A DNA stretch of 64,000 nucleotides from Chitinophaga costaii. Lineage in GTDB: Bacteria > Bacteroidota > Bacteroidia > Chitinophagales > Chitinophagaceae. Of this stretch, positions 28,071 through 36,908 are shown in pieces. Within the stretch, counting starts at the first letter, position 1, and each line of letters begins with the position of its first letter. The position numbers and the translations under genes were made by a program. The DNA is taken from NCBI RefSeq assembly GCF_900094705.1, contig NZ_FMAR01000007.1, positions 1-64,000 of the forward strand, written 5' to 3'. The notes beneath the pieces are model-generated. The model had not been told where the DNA came from. It did no database searches and was given only the letters and a program-made list of their open reading frames with translations.

Positions 28071-29206
28071 AAGCAATTTCCTCCACATACGATGTGATCA
28101 TTATTGGCGGCGGCCTGGCTGGCCTGGCGCTGGCTATCCGGCTGGGGCAAACGGCGGTAAAGGTGCTGGTGATAGAAAAAGAAGATTATCCCCGTCATAA
28201 AGTATGCGGGGAATACATTAGCCTGGAAAGCCAACCCTTCCTGGAAAGCCTGGGCCTCCCCCTGTCGCAAATGGCCCTGCCAGCCATCCGGCAGTTGCAG
28301 GTAACAGACGTACAAGGCCGTATAGTAGCTGCCCCACTCCATCCCGGCGGCTTTGGCATCAGCCGTTATACCCTGGACGCCGCGCTGGCCCAACTGGCCG
28401 TGGAATCCGGCTGCACCCTGCTCACCCATACCCGGGCAGATGAGGTGATCTCTGAGCGAGATCAGTGTACCGTAACGGCCGGTGGAAAAGTTTATACAGC
28501 CCGTGTAGCCTGCGGCACCTGGGGCAAACGCAGCAACCTGGATGTAAAGTGGCAGCGCCCCTTTATCCGCACGCCCCGCAAACCGCTGAACAATTACGTA
28601 GGCATTAAATACCACATCCGCTATCCATGGCCACCGTCGCTGATTGCCCTGCATAATTTTAAAGACGGTTATGGCGGTATTTCCGCCATTGAGGATGGTA
28701 AATGCTGCCTTTGTTACCTCACCCGCGCCAGTCAGTTGCAAAAGGCTGGCAGCATCCGGCAAATGGAACAGGATATTTTGTTTCAAAATCCCGCACTCAA
28801 AAAGATTTTCCAGGAGGCTGAATTTTTATGGGAACAGCCCGTCACCATTTCGCAAATAAGTTTTCAGCAAAAAGAACAGGTGTACGATCATGTATTGCTG
28901 CTGGGGGATGCAGCAGGACTCATTGCCCCACTGTGCGGCAATGGGATGAGCATGGCCTTTCATGCCGCTAAGCTGGCCGCCGGGATCATTCCTGCATTTT
29001 TATCCGGCCATATTACCCGGGCGCAAATGGAAACACAATATCAACAACTTTGGAAACGGCAGTTTTCCCGCCGCCTGTCTGTAGGCAGGCTGCTGCAAGG
29101 CAACTTTGGCAGGAACAAAATCACCTCGCTCTTTTTACGAAGCATGCAATTATTGCCCTTCCTGAAAAAAGCATTGATCAAAAATACCTTTGGGCCTACG
29201 TTCTGA
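28067..29206 (+). CDS. FAD-dependent oxidoreductase (geranylgeranyl-reductase/monooxygenase type)
   Basis: A 379-residue flavoprotein with the dinucleotide-binding start DVIIIGGGLAGLALAIRLG, an EKEDYPRHKVCGEY segment typical of the geranylgeranyl reductase group, and the second FAD motif VLLLGDAAGLIAPLCGNGMSMA at residues about 280-301. The ATG at 28067 overlaps the methyltransferase stop (ATGA). By comparison with srsC-like flavoproteins it may hydroxylate the methylated phenolic lipid towards a quinone; reduction of an isoprenoid tail is the alternative because of its subfamily and the UbiA partner. Confidence 0.87.
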   Translation: MKAISSTYDVIIIGGGLAGLALAIRLGQTAVKVLVIEKEDYPRHKVCGEYISLESQPFLESLGLPLSQMALPAIRQLQVTDVQGRIVAAPLHPGGFGISRYTLDAALAQLAVESGCTLLTHTRADEVISERDQCTVTAGGKVYTARVACGTWGKRSNLDVKWQRPFIRTPRKPLNNYVGIKYHIRYPWPPSLIALHNFKDGYGGISAIEDGKCCLCYLTRASQLQKAGSIRQMEQDILFQNPALKKIFQEAEFLWEQPVTISQISFQQKEQVYDHVLLLGDAAGLIAPLCGNGMSMAFHAAKLAAGIIPAFLSGHITRAQMETQYQQLWKRQFSRRLSVGRLLQGNFGRNKITSLFLRSMQLLPFLKKALIKNTFGPTF

Positions 29207-29299
29207 AGAATCCCCCTGCTGCCTGCACCGATGATTACAGTATCTGAATAAAAACTTAACTTGTCGCACCAGTAATCATTATTCAAACAGCATTGTATC

Positions 29300-30139
29300 G
29301 TGAAAAAAAGGCTATGGCAGATATCTGCTTTAATGGGAGTTGTATTGTTTGGCGTAACATCGTTCAGGCCTGAAACCTGCACCTGGACAGCCATTGGCGA
29401 TTCTATCACCTACCTGAATGACCACCTGGACGAAACAGGCCACCGCGTTACCAAAGGGTATCTGACAGCTGTGGTGGAACAACTGCCAGCTATCCAATAC
29501 ATTAACCAGGGCCACAATGGGTGGACAGCGGTACAAATTGCAAAAGAGATCGATAAACTTGGATTAACTTCCAGTGATGTTTATACCATATTGCTCGGCA
29601 CCAACGATTGGTGGGCTGGCTTGCCACTGGGTACCCTTAACGATTATAAGAATGGCACCAGCACAGGCACTACCTGCGGCGCCTTCCGGGTGATTATTGA
29701 TAAAATCAGGGCCTTAAATCCCCATGCTAAAATCATTTTAATAACCCCACTACAGCGCGGCGACTTCGTATACATAGCCGACCATCGCAACCATGCTACC
29801 GGATCGTATCAGGCTAAAAATGGACAGCTGCTCTCCCAATTTGCTGATGCCGTAAAGGAGATAGGGGCCTATGAACATCTTACAGTAGTAGACCTTTACT
29901 ATAAAAGCGGCATAACACCTGCCAATGTGGTAAATTTTAAATACATGAAGAACCCCGCCACCGGCCAGTATGAACGTTATTCATTTCCAGCCTACCAAGG
30001 CATTCCGTATAACCCTGACACGGACGAATATCCTTACCCGGTAGCGGCTATCAATTATACCTACGATGGGTTACATCCTTCCGATAAGGGGAATAAAAAG
30101 ATCGCCGATATGCTGGTACCACAACTAAAGCAGCATTGA
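29300..30139 (+). CDS. SGNH/GDSL hydrolase, exported
   Basis: A 279-residue SGNH-fold esterase. The nucleophile block is WTAIGDSITYLNDHL (Ser in GDSI, residue about 34), block III is ILLGTNDWWAG, and the catalytic Asp/His are in YDGLHPSDKGNKK. Such enzymes commonly deacetylate sugars or esters outside the cell. A short N-terminal hydrophobic segment (MKKRLWQISALMGVVLFGV) acts as signal or anchor. The start is a GTG at 29300, which keeps the lysine-rich beginning; ATG at 29333 would lose it. It stands alone 94 bases behind the polyketide cluster. Confidence 0.87.
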   Translation: MKKRLWQISALMGVVLFGVTSFRPETCTWTAIGDSITYLNDHLDETGHRVTKGYLTAVVEQLPAIQYINQGHNGWTAVQIAKEIDKLGLTSSDVYTILLGTNDWWAGLPLGTLNDYKNGTSTGTTCGAFRVIIDKIRALNPHAKIILITPLQRGDFVYIADHRNHATGSYQAKNGQLLSQFADAVKEIGAYEHLTVVDLYYKSGITPANVVNFKYMKNPATGQYERYSFPAYQGIPYNPDTDEYPYPVAAINYTYDGLHPSDKGNKKIADMLVPQLKQH

Positions 30140-30423
30140 TAATTGTTGTTAGCTACATCCGCTTGCCATTGGATAAATCTTTCCCCTGCGTTTTTTCACC
30201 CGATGTACCGTCACATACAAAGTTGTAACCCATTGATTATCTAGGACTAATAATAAAAATTAGTTCTATAAATAAATTTGATTATTTTAACCAAGGTTTC
30301 GTTTAAATAGTTCAATAGTTACCCCACCAGCGCAGGAAAAAATCAGCCCCCTCCATATAGAGTTTCGCCCCTTTTATGTTTTAATAACGAAATATGTTTC
30401 CTCCCATAAAATCTTATACTACT

Positions 30424-31932
30424 ATGCTCTATACCACTAAAAACAAGCTGGTCATTTGGCCTATACTTTTTCTTTGTTTAGTTGCTTGCTCCCACCAAAA
30501 GAAATACGTGACCATTGAAGGGAAGTTAATTGGATTTCATAAGGGAGATAGTGTTATTTATAACAAACCATTCGATGGACATAAGAATTACTTTATTTCC
30601 GAAACCACCCCTGTTCTAAATGACAGCGGAGCATTTAAAATAGTTTATGCTTCGGATTCTGCTGGATTTGCTGAAATAAAGTCGAAGAAAGGAAGAATTT
30701 TCATATTAGCCCAGAATGGCGACAGCATTCATGTGGAGGAGCAAGCAATTCCCTATGCAGATACTTTTGCCATGCAACCAGTAGTTTTTTCTGGCAGTAA
30801 CGCAGCCTTCAATAATCTTTATAATAAAATGAATGCAAATTTATTTAACAAGTATAACTACGTAAGAGATTTGTTAGATAAAAAATATCCGGAAGGATCT
30901 AATTTATATGATACCCTCTTATCTGGGATAAACAACTATCTATTACCTTTTGATTCACTATATACGCAGAAAAAAACTTCAAAATATTTCCTGGAAATTG
31001 CGAAAAGTGATTTTAGAAATGCCCTGTTTTGGGATGTGTTTCATAACATAGGAATATTGGAGAAAAAAAATATATGGGTCATTTCAGAACCGGAAAACGA
31101 TTTAAGCAGGGACATCCTTCAGCATTCAATGAATGTAGACCCGTTTCTAATGCATACTAATTTTGGAGGTGGGTTATTAGCAGATTTTGTGGGTGAATAT
31201 GATGTATTATTCCGGAAAAAAGACTACCCTATCTATGATACATTTTATTATAAATACGGTGGTAAATATAAAGCCAGCGCACATTTAACACCAGCATATA
31301 GTAAGTTTTTTTGGGCTGAAATGATGGTGTATAAAACAATTCAAAATCAGGAATATGGTTTTTCTTTTGACACCATCTTTTCACACCTGAAAAATACTTT
31401 TCCTGATTTCGCTTATATTAAAATTATCGATAGCCTTCATAAAAAATATTCCCCTATAACTAATCAGCCTGCCAAAATAAATAATAACATCCACCTGATC
31501 GATTCTTCAGGATCTATGAACAACCTTAATTATGTTATTAAAAAATACTTTAAAGATACCGCCGTGTTTATCGACATATGGGCAACTTGGTGCATGCCCT
31601 GTAAAGAGGAGTTCAGATATAAAAAAGAACTTAATGCATTATTAAAAGAAAAAAATGTTAACCTTTTGTATATAAGCTTAGACGATACTTCCATGGAAAA
31701 TGTATGGCAGCAAAATATTAAACATTTTGAGCTGGAGGGGGCTCATATCCTCGCAGGAAAAAAATTGTCTAAAGATATTGCTGACAAAGTATATAAGGGT
31801 GAAGTAGCACAATATATACCGAGATACGCATTGGTAGATAAACACGGGAAATTTATCAGTATGCATATGTCAACACCCAGCAACCTTAGTCAGCTTCATG
31901 ATGAATTGGATAGTTTACTTGGCAAAAATTAG
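30424..31932 (+). CDS. Thioredoxin-like (TlpA/ResA type) lipoprotein
   Basis: A 502-residue lipoprotein with lipobox LVACSHQ near residue 20. The N-terminal third resembles the DUF4369-like domain frequent in Bacteroidota thioredoxin lipoproteins; the middle is helical and unrecognised; the last 150 residues are a thioredoxin domain with the active site DIWATWCMPCKEEF (CMPC). It likely reduces or oxidises exported protein thiols at the outer face of a membrane. Codon use is much richer in A and T than in its neighbours, hinting at a different origin. The ATG at 30424 was chosen over 30394 because it gives a normal lipoprotein leader. Confidence 0.85.
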   Translation: MLYTTKNKLVIWPILFLCLVACSHQKKYVTIEGKLIGFHKGDSVIYNKPFDGHKNYFISETTPVLNDSGAFKIVYASDSAGFAEIKSKKGRIFILAQNGDSIHVEEQAIPYADTFAMQPVVFSGSNAAFNNLYNKMNANLFNKYNYVRDLLDKKYPEGSNLYDTLLSGINNYLLPFDSLYTQKKTSKYFLEIAKSDFRNALFWDVFHNIGILEKKNIWVISEPENDLSRDILQHSMNVDPFLMHTNFGGGLLADFVGEYDVLFRKKDYPIYDTFYYKYGGKYKASAHLTPAYSKFFWAEMMVYKTIQNQEYGFSFDTIFSHLKNTFPDFAYIKIIDSLHKKYSPITNQPAKINNNIHLIDSSGSMNNLNYVIKKYFKDTAVFIDIWATWCMPCKEEFRYKKELNALLKEKNVNLLYISLDDTSMENVWQQNIKHFELEGAHILAGKKLSKDIADKVYKGEVAQYIPRYALVDKHGKFISMHMSTPSNLSQLHDELDSLLGKN

Positions 31933-32046
31933 CTGTAAAATAATGTAATATCATTATTACGCAGCGGCTAGCCTTCCTTTAAAATGCGTGTCAGCACAAT
32001 ACAAAAGCGATCACCTCCTTTGAAAGCTGCAACCCGTAAAATATAA

Positions 32047-32092
32047 TAAAAAAAGCCGCCTCATCATAAAACGATGAGGCGGCTTTTTTTTA
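32047..32092. terminator. Bidirectional terminator
   Basis: AAAAAAAGCCGCCTCATC and GATGAGGCGGCTTTTTTTT form a 13-base-pair stem with A/T runs on both sides, shared by the convergent thioredoxin-like and beta-helix lipoprotein genes. Confidence 0.93.
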
Positions 32093-32123
32093 TAAAGGGC
32101 AACTGCTGGTTATAGCAGGCAGT

Positions 32124-33677
32124 TTAATTTCTGCTGATACTGCCGCCAGTTTGTGAAACCAAACTGCTGGTAGTAAAAGTGGTCGAAGTTTTTGTACCCT
32201 TGTTATAAGTACCTGCCGAATATAGCCCATGAAAGTCGGTGCCGTTGTCTACACTGCCGCCAGTGTACAAGGTATAGGCGGTATTGGCCGCTAGCTTAGG
32301 ACTGGCAAAGAGCAGTGTAGAATAGTCCTTTGGTGCGAGGAAAGTGAGTGCCTCAGTGCCATCTGCAGCTTCAATATGTACGATTTTGTTAGCTGTTCCA
32401 CTTCCCATTACTACAGATCGTACCGTAGAGGTAGTACTGGGCCCGCTGGTAGCACCGGCAATTCCGACAATGTTACCACCCGTAATCTTGAAGGTGCGGG
32501 CATCACAGTCGAAGCTGGCTTCTGGTTGGTTAGCGCCAATGGCGACTACGATGCCACCGGTAACAGTTAACGTACCGTTCGAGTCGATCGCATCATTATT
32601 GGTGGCATAAGCATAAATAGTACCGCCGTTAATGTAGATGGCATTGGCCGCATTGAGGCCGTCATCATAGGAGTTTACTGTAATGCTTCCATTATTGACC
32701 GTTAAGATACTTTTGCTTTCAATGCCCTCGCCCGCAGTGGTTTTGATCGTGATCGTGCCGCCATTAATGTTTACATAAGGGGTGATCGTATCATTGGTAC
32801 CTTTATAGGAGGCTACCAAGCCATCGTCTGCCGCATTAATATTAATAGTACCGTCGTTGATGATCACATAACCTTCATCGGCTTCAATGCCATCACTTTT
32901 AGCCGTTACATTTATCGTACCACCATCCACAATAAAAGCATCATTGGTATGAATGCCATCTGTAGCAGCGCTGGCCACCGTGATATCCCCGCTCACCACG
33001 CGGATGTAATCATCACTGGCTATACCATGCTTATTGTTTCCATTTACCGTGAGGCTCCCGGTTCCGGTAAAGATCAGTTGGCCTTCACTGAACAAGGTAC
33101 CTTTCTGATCTTCGGTGGAAGTGGCATAGGTAGCCCCATCAGTTAAACTATTGGTGGTGCCGGCGGCCAATTCAATAAAGGCTCGTTTGGAAGACTGGAT
33201 GTTCAAGGCAGGCCCATCGTTGTTGGTGATAGACGCGCCATTGAGTGTCAGCTTAAATTTTTTCTCGCTATATATCTTTATGGAACCATCACTTGTGGTG
33301 CCACTGACCTGATAGTCCACCCCCGAGGCGGTGGCGTTGATCACCACATCGCCATCAGATTGTGTGACGGTAACCCCATCCGAAGCCAATGGATTATTGA
33401 TGGTTGTGGTGGATCCAAGATTAATTGATACAACGCTGGAAAAAGTAGAATTGGCAATCTCGTCGTCTGCATTGGCACCGGTTTCCGTAGAACCTTCTGC
33501 TGTTCCGGAAACAACTGTAGTAGAGATAATAGATGATGTTCCGCTGGCAGTTGTTGTTCCGCCGGTTGATGCAGTACTGTTATCTTTTTTACAACCGGTA
33601 GAAAAGCAGGTAAGTAAGAACAGCTGGCCAAAAATCATTGGTCTAAACAGCCATTTGTAGCTTGGGCATATAGGCAT
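32124..33677 (-). CDS. Cthe_2159/DUF4353-like beta-helix carbohydrate-binding lipoprotein
   Basis: A 517-residue lipoprotein (lipobox LTCFSTGCKKD near residue 29). After a Thr/Ser/Gly-rich linker it is built from many parallel short strands such as DGIHTNDAFIVDGGTINVTA, SDGIEADEGYVIINDGTINI and DGLNAANAIYINGGTI, the layout of the polysaccharide-binding right-handed beta-helix family described from Clostridium thermocellum Cthe_2159. It is probably exposed on the cell surface and binds acidic plant glycans such as pectin, by family analogy. A second in-frame Met at residue 14 is an alternative start. No enzyme gene is adjacent. Confidence 0.82.
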   Translation of the reverse strand: MPICPSYKWLFRPMIFGQLFLLTCFSTGCKKDNSTASTGGTTTASGTSSIISTTVVSGTAEGSTETGANADDEIANSTFSSVVSINLGSTTTINNPLASDGVTVTQSDGDVVINATASGVDYQVSGTTSDGSIKIYSEKKFKLTLNGASITNNDGPALNIQSSKRAFIELAAGTTNSLTDGATYATSTEDQKGTLFSEGQLIFTGTGSLTVNGNNKHGIASDDYIRVVSGDITVASAATDGIHTNDAFIVDGGTINVTAKSDGIEADEGYVIINDGTININAADDGLVASYKGTNDTITPYVNINGGTITIKTTAGEGIESKSILTVNNGSITVNSYDDGLNAANAIYINGGTIYAYATNNDAIDSNGTLTVTGGIVVAIGANQPEASFDCDARTFKITGGNIVGIAGATSGPSTTSTVRSVVMGSGTANKIVHIEAADGTEALTFLAPKDYSTLLFASPKLAANTAYTLYTGGSVDNGTDFHGLYSAGTYNKGTKTSTTFTTSSLVSQTGGSISRN

Positions 33678-34246
33678 ATATTATCATTTATTAACCAAAA
33701 AAATAAAACACAAATAATTACAACAAAAAAAACGCTTGATTTATAAGACAACAAATTTATGGACAAAATATGCTGGGGTATAACCCAGTACAACGATTGA
33801 TCAACACTCACTAACGCTTATTATATATCAAGCCACAAGACAGAAAACAGAAAATATTAAACGTATGACACCTGTTTTTTTTAAAAGTTTAATTTGTTTT
33901 AAAAGTAATTTTTGGGTTGTTTTTCCCAAATTTTTCATTTTATTTTAAATTTCGCCCTCCTTTACATTCATATCCCTGCTTGCGATTTTTGTTTATTTTA
34001 GTAGACCTTAACGATAACAGCCACCACTATAATGCGCTCAAATACCCTGTTTGTTGCGCTTAACGCGCAACAAACAGGGTATTATTGTAGTACAGGAAAA
34101 TCCTGGTAAAGCAAATATATTGTAGAAAGTTTAATACCCTATGCGGCTCATCGCCGCCCGGCCCTGGAGGACAATGCCGGAAGCTAAACGTGGATGTTGA
34201 GAACGTAGGTAATCTTTTTATGCTGCCCCTGATGATGCGAAGTCAT
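33678..34246. other. AT-rich intergenic region with one long hairpin
   Basis: About 570 bases without a gene, very rich in A and T around 33690-34000. It lies upstream of the beta-helix lipoprotein gene and downstream of the MutS-like gene. The only structure is the perfect hairpin at 34041-34083. Confidence 0.5.
34041..34083. repeat. Perfect 19-bp inverted repeat, 5-base loop
   Basis: AATACCCTGTTTGTTGCGC, loop TTAAC, then the exact reverse complement. There is no T-run on either side as in a classical terminator. It lies about 165 bases beyond the end of the six-gene SusCD-MutS transcription unit and could end it, or be a small mobile or RNA structure. Confidence 0.85.
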
Positions 34247-35569
34247 TTAAAGCAACTCCAGAATCCCTTCGTTGCGGATAATCGTCATCCCATGCCTATC
34301 GGCGCTGATGCCCTCCTGGGAACGGTAAGGATATACTGGCCTGCCATTTTCTATTACTGTAGGCATATATAGGAACTGTATGTTATTAAATTGCTGCTGC
34401 AAGGCTGCTCCTACTTCTACGATGTGGGTGGAAACAATAAAAAAGCAGTTACGGTGTGCCGCCAGTGCTTCAGTTACTGCCAGCGTAGCATCGTAGGCGT
34501 CTTTTACGTTAGTGCCTTTAAAAAGCTCATCGAAAATAACCACCAGGTTGTGAGGGGCGCTGATTTCGGCGGCAATATTTTTTACGCGTAATACTTCCGC
34601 ATAAAAATGGCTATAGCCCATGTCGATATTATCCGGCACATTGATCGACGTATAAATACCTTCCATCACAGAAAACGTCATGGCTGCTGCCGATACCGGG
34701 AAACCCATATGGGCGAGGTATACGAGGACGCCTACTGTTTTCATATAGGTAGATTTTCCTGCCATGTTAGCACCTGTAAGGAAGATGATGTTGCTACTGC
34801 CAGACAGTGTAACGGTATTGGGGATGGCCTTTTCTATGCTGGGATGATAGCCCTCCGCTATGGTGAGCATATTATCACCGGATGCTTGCGCTGTTGCATA
34901 GGTAAACCCCCGTGTAGCGGCCACCGTAGCTACCGCGATATATACATCCAGGTCGTACACAAAGTGGAGCAACTGCTCCATTTGCTTACGCAACACTTGC
35001 TTAAGCAGGTATTCATACCGCACCAATTTACCATAACCCAGCGTTGCTGCACTGTCTGCCGCGGATAGCCATTGCAGCCGGGTGTCCGCAAAAATGGCAG
35101 CTACTTCTCTGAAACGACTATCCAGTGGGCTAGCAGGATGTTCTTTCAATAACCGGTGAATGAATGTTTGCATGGTATTCAATAAACGGATCGCCGCGTC
35201 CAGCCCCTTGAGCATGAGCTGATGCTCTTCCCGGAGGCCCATCACGGCCAGCGCTTTTCTGCGTGTTACCTGCACCATGGATGAAAATAATCCTGGTACG
35301 GCAAAACTCAAATACTGCTCAAATGCTTTCACCAGTTCATTTTCCAACGGAAACGGCATAGCAGCCTGCTGAAAAAAATGGAAAATACCACTTCTTGTAT
35401 TGATCTCCTGTTCACGGGACAGCGGTGTACGAAACATAGTATCCAACACGCGTTCTCCGCCCGCAGTAACGGTTTGATTAAACAAGCTGAAGATGGTATT
35501 ACCCTGGAATTTACCCTGCAAATTCAGGTCATCCATTGTTTGTTTGTCGTATAAAAAAGTACCCCTCAT
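34247..35569 (-). CDS. Short MutS-like ATPase, second of a tandem pair
   Basis: A 440-residue protein with only the core and ATPase regions of the MutS family. The ABC-type ATPase is complete: Walker A FLTGANMAGKSTYMKTVG (residues about 270-287), the MGYSHFYAEVLRVKNI segment, Walker B VVIFDELFKGTN and VSTHIVEVG. The N-terminal mismatch-binding domain and the MutS2 Smr nuclease are absent, so classical mismatch recognition is unlikely. The start at 35569 aligns with the start of its neighbour (KQTMDDLN against KQTLDDLN) and is three bases behind its stop. The two may form a heterodimer. Last gene of the SusCD-ABC-MutS unit. Confidence 0.87.
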   Translation of the reverse strand: MRGTFLYDKQTMDDLNLQGKFQGNTIFSLFNQTVTAGGERVLDTMFRTPLSREQEINTRSGIFHFFQQAAMPFPLENELVKAFEQYLSFAVPGLFSSMVQVTRRKALAVMGLREEHQLMLKGLDAAIRLLNTMQTFIHRLLKEHPASPLDSRFREVAAIFADTRLQWLSAADSAATLGYGKLVRYEYLLKQVLRKQMEQLLHFVYDLDVYIAVATVAATRGFTYATAQASGDNMLTIAEGYHPSIEKAIPNTVTLSGSSNIIFLTGANMAGKSTYMKTVGVLVYLAHMGFPVSAAAMTFSVMEGIYTSINVPDNIDMGYSHFYAEVLRVKNIAAEISAPHNLVVIFDELFKGTNVKDAYDATLAVTEALAAHRNCFFIVSTHIVEVGAALQQQFNNIQFLYMPTVIENGRPVYPYRSQEGISADRHGMTIIRNEGILELL

Positions 35570-35572
35570 CCG

Positions 35573-36898
35573 TTATGCTTTTACTTTTTTCAGGGTTTCT
35601 ATGATGCCCTCGTTGTGAATGATAATCATACCATGCCGGTCTGCCGTAATGCCTTCTTCCAGCTGGTAGGTATATTCCGGCACGGTGCCCTTCATCCGGG
35701 TGGGCAGGTATACAAACCGGATGTTATCATATGGCCGCAATGCTTCCCCGGCTTCGATGATATGGGTGGAGACTACAAATAGGCAATTCCGTCTCTTGGC
35801 AAAACCGGTGGTAATGGCCACCGTAGCCTCCCAGGCGTCCTTTACATTGGTGCCGCGAAACAATTCATCGAAAATCACCAACAAATTTTTGCCTTTATGA
35901 ATCTGCTCTGCTACCCTTTTCACCCGCATCACTTCCGCGTAAAAATGGCTGTAACCCATGTTCAGGTTATCGGCCAGGTTGATGGTGGTAAAAAGACCGT
36001 CCATTACGGTAAATGACATTGCTGCCGCCGGCACCGGGAAGCCCACATGCGCCAGGTATACGCAAATGCCCAGTGATTTCATCAGGGTAGATTTTCCCGC
36101 CATGTTAGCCCCCGTCAGGAAAATAATATTACTGTCACTACCTGCTACCAGGTTATTTCCTTTCGCATTTTTCAGCAACGGGTGGTACACCCCTTCCAGC
36201 CGGAGCGTGGTAGCGGTGTTTTCCAGTACCTCAGGGAAAACAAAACCCAATTGAAAGGCTACTTGTTTCACGCTGATGTAAACGTCGATGCGGTAGAGCA
36301 GGTATAGCAAACGGTGTAACTGATCACTTTTCCGGAAACGCAGCAACTGATCCAATGCCACATTTTCTTCATAGCTGCGTTTCGCTACCACCGGAGCGGT
36401 CAGGAGTGCCACCCACCCGTCATCCGCCAGCAGCGCGGCCATTTCGTGTATTTCAGATACTCTCCCGTAACCTACAGCCTGCACCCAGGTAGTGATGCTT
36501 TTATGGCAGTCCTGCAATAAGTGTAACACGGCCGTAATCCCACTACTCACCGCTTTATAAGCAGTATCGGCACCCACCACATTATTGAGTTTACGGGCCA
36601 GGTTATCCGACCCTGACAAGCGGCTTCTTTCATCCTTGTCCGACAGGTAGGTTTCTACGGCGTCTATGCAGGCAGACGATACCGGGAAGCTGATATCATG
36701 GGTGTTGAAAAAACCAATGGTGTAAGTTCTTGCGCTGATTTCCGCCGCTACGGAAAGCGGGTACCGGAACATCTGTTCCAGCACCTCCGCTCCTCCTTTG
36801 GTATTTGTGCGGTTAAATAAAGTGTAAATGGATTCCCTGTTTTTCCTGCTGAAAATATTCAGGTCGTCCAATGTTTGCTTATCTACAATAAAACTCAT
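35573..36898 (-). CDS. Short MutS-like ATPase, first of a tandem pair
   Basis: A 441-residue MutS-family ATPase, clearly paralogous to the next gene over its whole length: both share a KQT-DDLN start, FLTGANMAGKST Walker A, GYSHFYAEV-RVK, IFDELF-GTNVKDA Walker B and EGI-ADRHGM-II-NEGI near the C-terminus. The middle regions (about 90-200) differ strongly, as expected for two partners with different surfaces. No mismatch-binding, clamp-connector or Smr domain is seen. It starts 10 bases behind the GldF-GldG fusion gene, so it is co-transcribed with a membrane transporter, which is odd for a DNA repair protein. Confidence 0.87.
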   Translation of the reverse strand: MSFIVDKQTLDDLNIFSRKNRESIYTLFNRTNTKGGAEVLEQMFRYPLSVAAEISARTYTIGFFNTHDISFPVSSACIDAVETYLSDKDERSRLSGSDNLARKLNNVVGADTAYKAVSSGITAVLHLLQDCHKSITTWVQAVGYGRVSEIHEMAALLADDGWVALLTAPVVAKRSYEENVALDQLLRFRKSDQLHRLLYLLYRIDVYISVKQVAFQLGFVFPEVLENTATTLRLEGVYHPLLKNAKGNNLVAGSDSNIIFLTGANMAGKSTLMKSLGICVYLAHVGFPVPAAAMSFTVMDGLFTTINLADNLNMGYSHFYAEVMRVKRVAEQIHKGKNLLVIFDELFRGTNVKDAWEATVAITTGFAKRRNCLFVVSTHIIEAGEALRPYDNIRFVYLPTRMKGTVPEYTYQLEEGITADRHGMIIIHNEGIIETLKKVKA

Positions 36899-36908
36899 AA
36901 GAATAACT

